From assembly GCA_037190665.1 (NCBI GenBank), contig JBBCJT010000071.1, positions 1 through 6,689 on the forward strand: DNA of 6,689 nt, written 5' to 3'. The stretch is from JBBCJT01 sp037190665. Its GTDB lineage: Bacteria > Pseudomonadota > Alphaproteobacteria > Acetobacterales > Acetobacteraceae. Every line of letters begins with the position of its first letter. Position 1 is the stretch's first letter. Positions 5,776 through 6,689 of this stretch are shown piece after piece. The position numbers and the translations under genes are program-made. The notes under the pieces are model-generated. The model saw only the letters and a program-made list of their open reading frames with translations, ran no database searches and had not been told where the DNA came from.

Positions 5776-6645
5776 TCAGTAGGGCGGGAAGCCGGCGGAG
5801 CGGACGCGGGGCGGCGTGCCAAAGAACTCCTGCATCGCCGCGTCGTAGGCCTCGCTGATGTGCCCGAACATGTTGATGTTGAACACGGTGTCGACGAAGT
5901 GCAGCCAGTCCGGATCGCCCTGCCGCACACCCGCGCCGTAGAGCTGCGCGCGGTAGGAATGGCCCGCGTCCATGTAGCGGTCCGGGTTGCGCTTCGCCAT
6001 CCAGCGCACCGTGGACAGGTCGACCACGGCGGTGTCGACGCGGCCGGAATCGAGCGCCTGGATCACGTTGGCCTGCGTGTCGAGCTGCATCACCGTCGCA
6101 TCGGGCAGCGCATCCTTCACGAGCTGGTCGGCCCCCGCGTTCTGCAGCACCGAGGCGCGCGCGTTGCGGCCGGCGGCCCTTAGCTCGTCATAGGTCTTCA
6201 GCCGGCCGGAAGGCTTGGTCAGCAGCGCCACGCCTTCCGCGTAGTAGGGGCGGGTGAAGGCGATGAGCTGCGCGCGCGCCGGGTTCATCGTCATGAACTG
6301 GATGACGATGTCGACGCGGCCGGTGGTGATGTTGGGGATTCGCTGCGCGGGATCCTGGCGGACGAAGTCGATCTTGCTCTCGTCGTCGAACAGGCCCTTG
6401 GCGAGCATCTTCGCCATGGCGATGTCCATGCCGGTGAGCTGGCCCTTGTCGTCCTCGAAATGCCAGGGCGCGTTGGTCGAGCCGGTGCCGACGATCAGCC
6501 GCCCCCGGCCGAGCACGGTGCGCAGCAGGCTGTCGCGCGCGGCCTGTGCGGCGGCGCGTTCGGGCTGGAACAGCGCGGCGGCTGCCGCGGCCGCGCCGAT
6601 GCCGCCAAGGCCGAGCAGCCGGCGGCGTTCGTCCTGATGATCCAT
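5776..6645 (-). CDS. Periplasmic amino-acid-type solute-binding protein of the ABC importer (SBP_bac_3 type)
   Basis: Predicted 289-aa exported binding protein, first gene of the operon. The N-terminus has ERRRLLGLGG (6-15), then an Ala-rich stretch and a likely cleavage near residue 34 (AAAQ-AA). The RR-x-LLG arrangement followed by a weakly hydrophobic core resembles a Tat signal, though Sec export is possible. Domain hallmarks: RLIVGTGSTNAPWHFEDDKGQ (49-69, shown in part), GMDIAMAKMLAKGL (72-85), MNPARAQLIAFTRPYY (120-135) in the place of the common T-P-E-R-x-x-x-x-x-F-x-x-P-Y-Y motif, with Arg124 the likely carboxylate-binding residue, and GRVDTAVVDL (201-210), where Asp209 may bind the ligand amino group. 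The ATG at 6645 has GGGGGA 6 nt upstream. Ligand is probably an amino acid or a relative of one, and cannot be named. The 44 bp left of the window edge show no recognisable promoter. Confidence 0.94.
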   Translation of the reverse strand: MDHQDERRRLLGLGGIGAAAAAAALFQPERAAAQAARDSLLRTVLGRGRLIVGTGSTNAPWHFEDDKGQLTGMDIAMAKMLAKGLFDDESKIDFVRQDPAQRIPNITTGRVDIVIQFMTMNPARAQLIAFTRPYYAEGVALLTKPSGRLKTYDELRAAGRNARASVLQNAGADQLVKDALPDATVMQLDTQANVIQALDSGRVDTAVVDLSTVRWMAKRNPDRYMDAGHSYRAQLYGAGVRQGDPDWLHFVDTVFNINMFGHISEAYDAAMQEFFGTPPRVRSAGFPPY

Positions 6646-6651
6646 TGAGCG

Positions 6652-6657
6652 TCCCCC
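6652..6657 (-). promoter_or_regulatory. Ribosome binding site of the binding-protein gene
   Basis: GGGGGA on the minus strand, 6 nt before the ATG at 6645-6643. It supports that start. The remaining upstream bases to 6689 show no clear -35/-10 pair, so the operon promoter is probably outside the window. Confidence 0.45.
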
Positions 6658-6689
6658 GTTCCATGCATCGGCACGCTGTTTCGCGGCCT

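Noticed and set aside
1..6689. Defence system, mobile element, CRISPR array, tRNA or other RNA gene
   Set aside because: No transposase, integrase, direct repeats with spacers, inverted terminal repeats or tRNA-like folds were seen by eye. The window is almost fully occupied by metabolic and transport genes.

Overview
This is a very GC-rich window with tightly packed genes in two convergent groups. The codon bias, Tat/Sec-type exported binding proteins and the gene families present (Bug/TctC binding protein, polar amino acid ABC transporter) suggest an alphaproteobacterium, perhaps of the Acetobacteraceae. That placement is inference; no rRNA or other marker gene is present.

Plus strand, 1-1456: the window opens inside the C-terminal third of a dapE gene (succinyl-diaminopimelate desuccinylase, lysine/peptidoglycan precursor pathway). 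Two small multi-pass membrane proteins of unknown function follow (312-875 and 875-1456). Each start overlaps the preceding stop (GTGA and TGATG), so the three are probably co-transcribed and translationally coupled. The two membrane proteins look like diverged paralogues sharing an LWPRF-x-AA-x-NW motif.

Minus strand, 6645-1467, read right to left: a six-gene operon. It encodes a periplasmic amino-acid-type binding protein, two different ABC permeases and an ATPase, which together make a complete polar amino acid (PAAT/HAAT) importer. A SelA-like PLP-dependent enzyme and a Bug/TctC-type periplasmic binding protein follow. Junctions are overlaps or gaps of 44 bp or less, so a single transcript is likely, with its promoter at or beyond the right edge. 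The simplest reading is an uptake-and-catabolism unit: the importer brings in an amino acid or amino-acid-like compound and the PLP enzyme acts on it, probably by elimination/deamination or racemisation. The substrate cannot be read from the sequence. The terminal Bug protein has no TctA/TctB membrane partner in the window.

The two groups meet tail to tail with only 10 bp between stop codons (1457-1466). There are no RNA genes, mobile elements, CRISPR arrays or long intergenic regions. Most of the window is ordinary metabolic and transport content. The points worth a second look are the paralogous membrane pair behind dapE and the SelA-like enzyme of unknown substrate between two different solute-capture systems.
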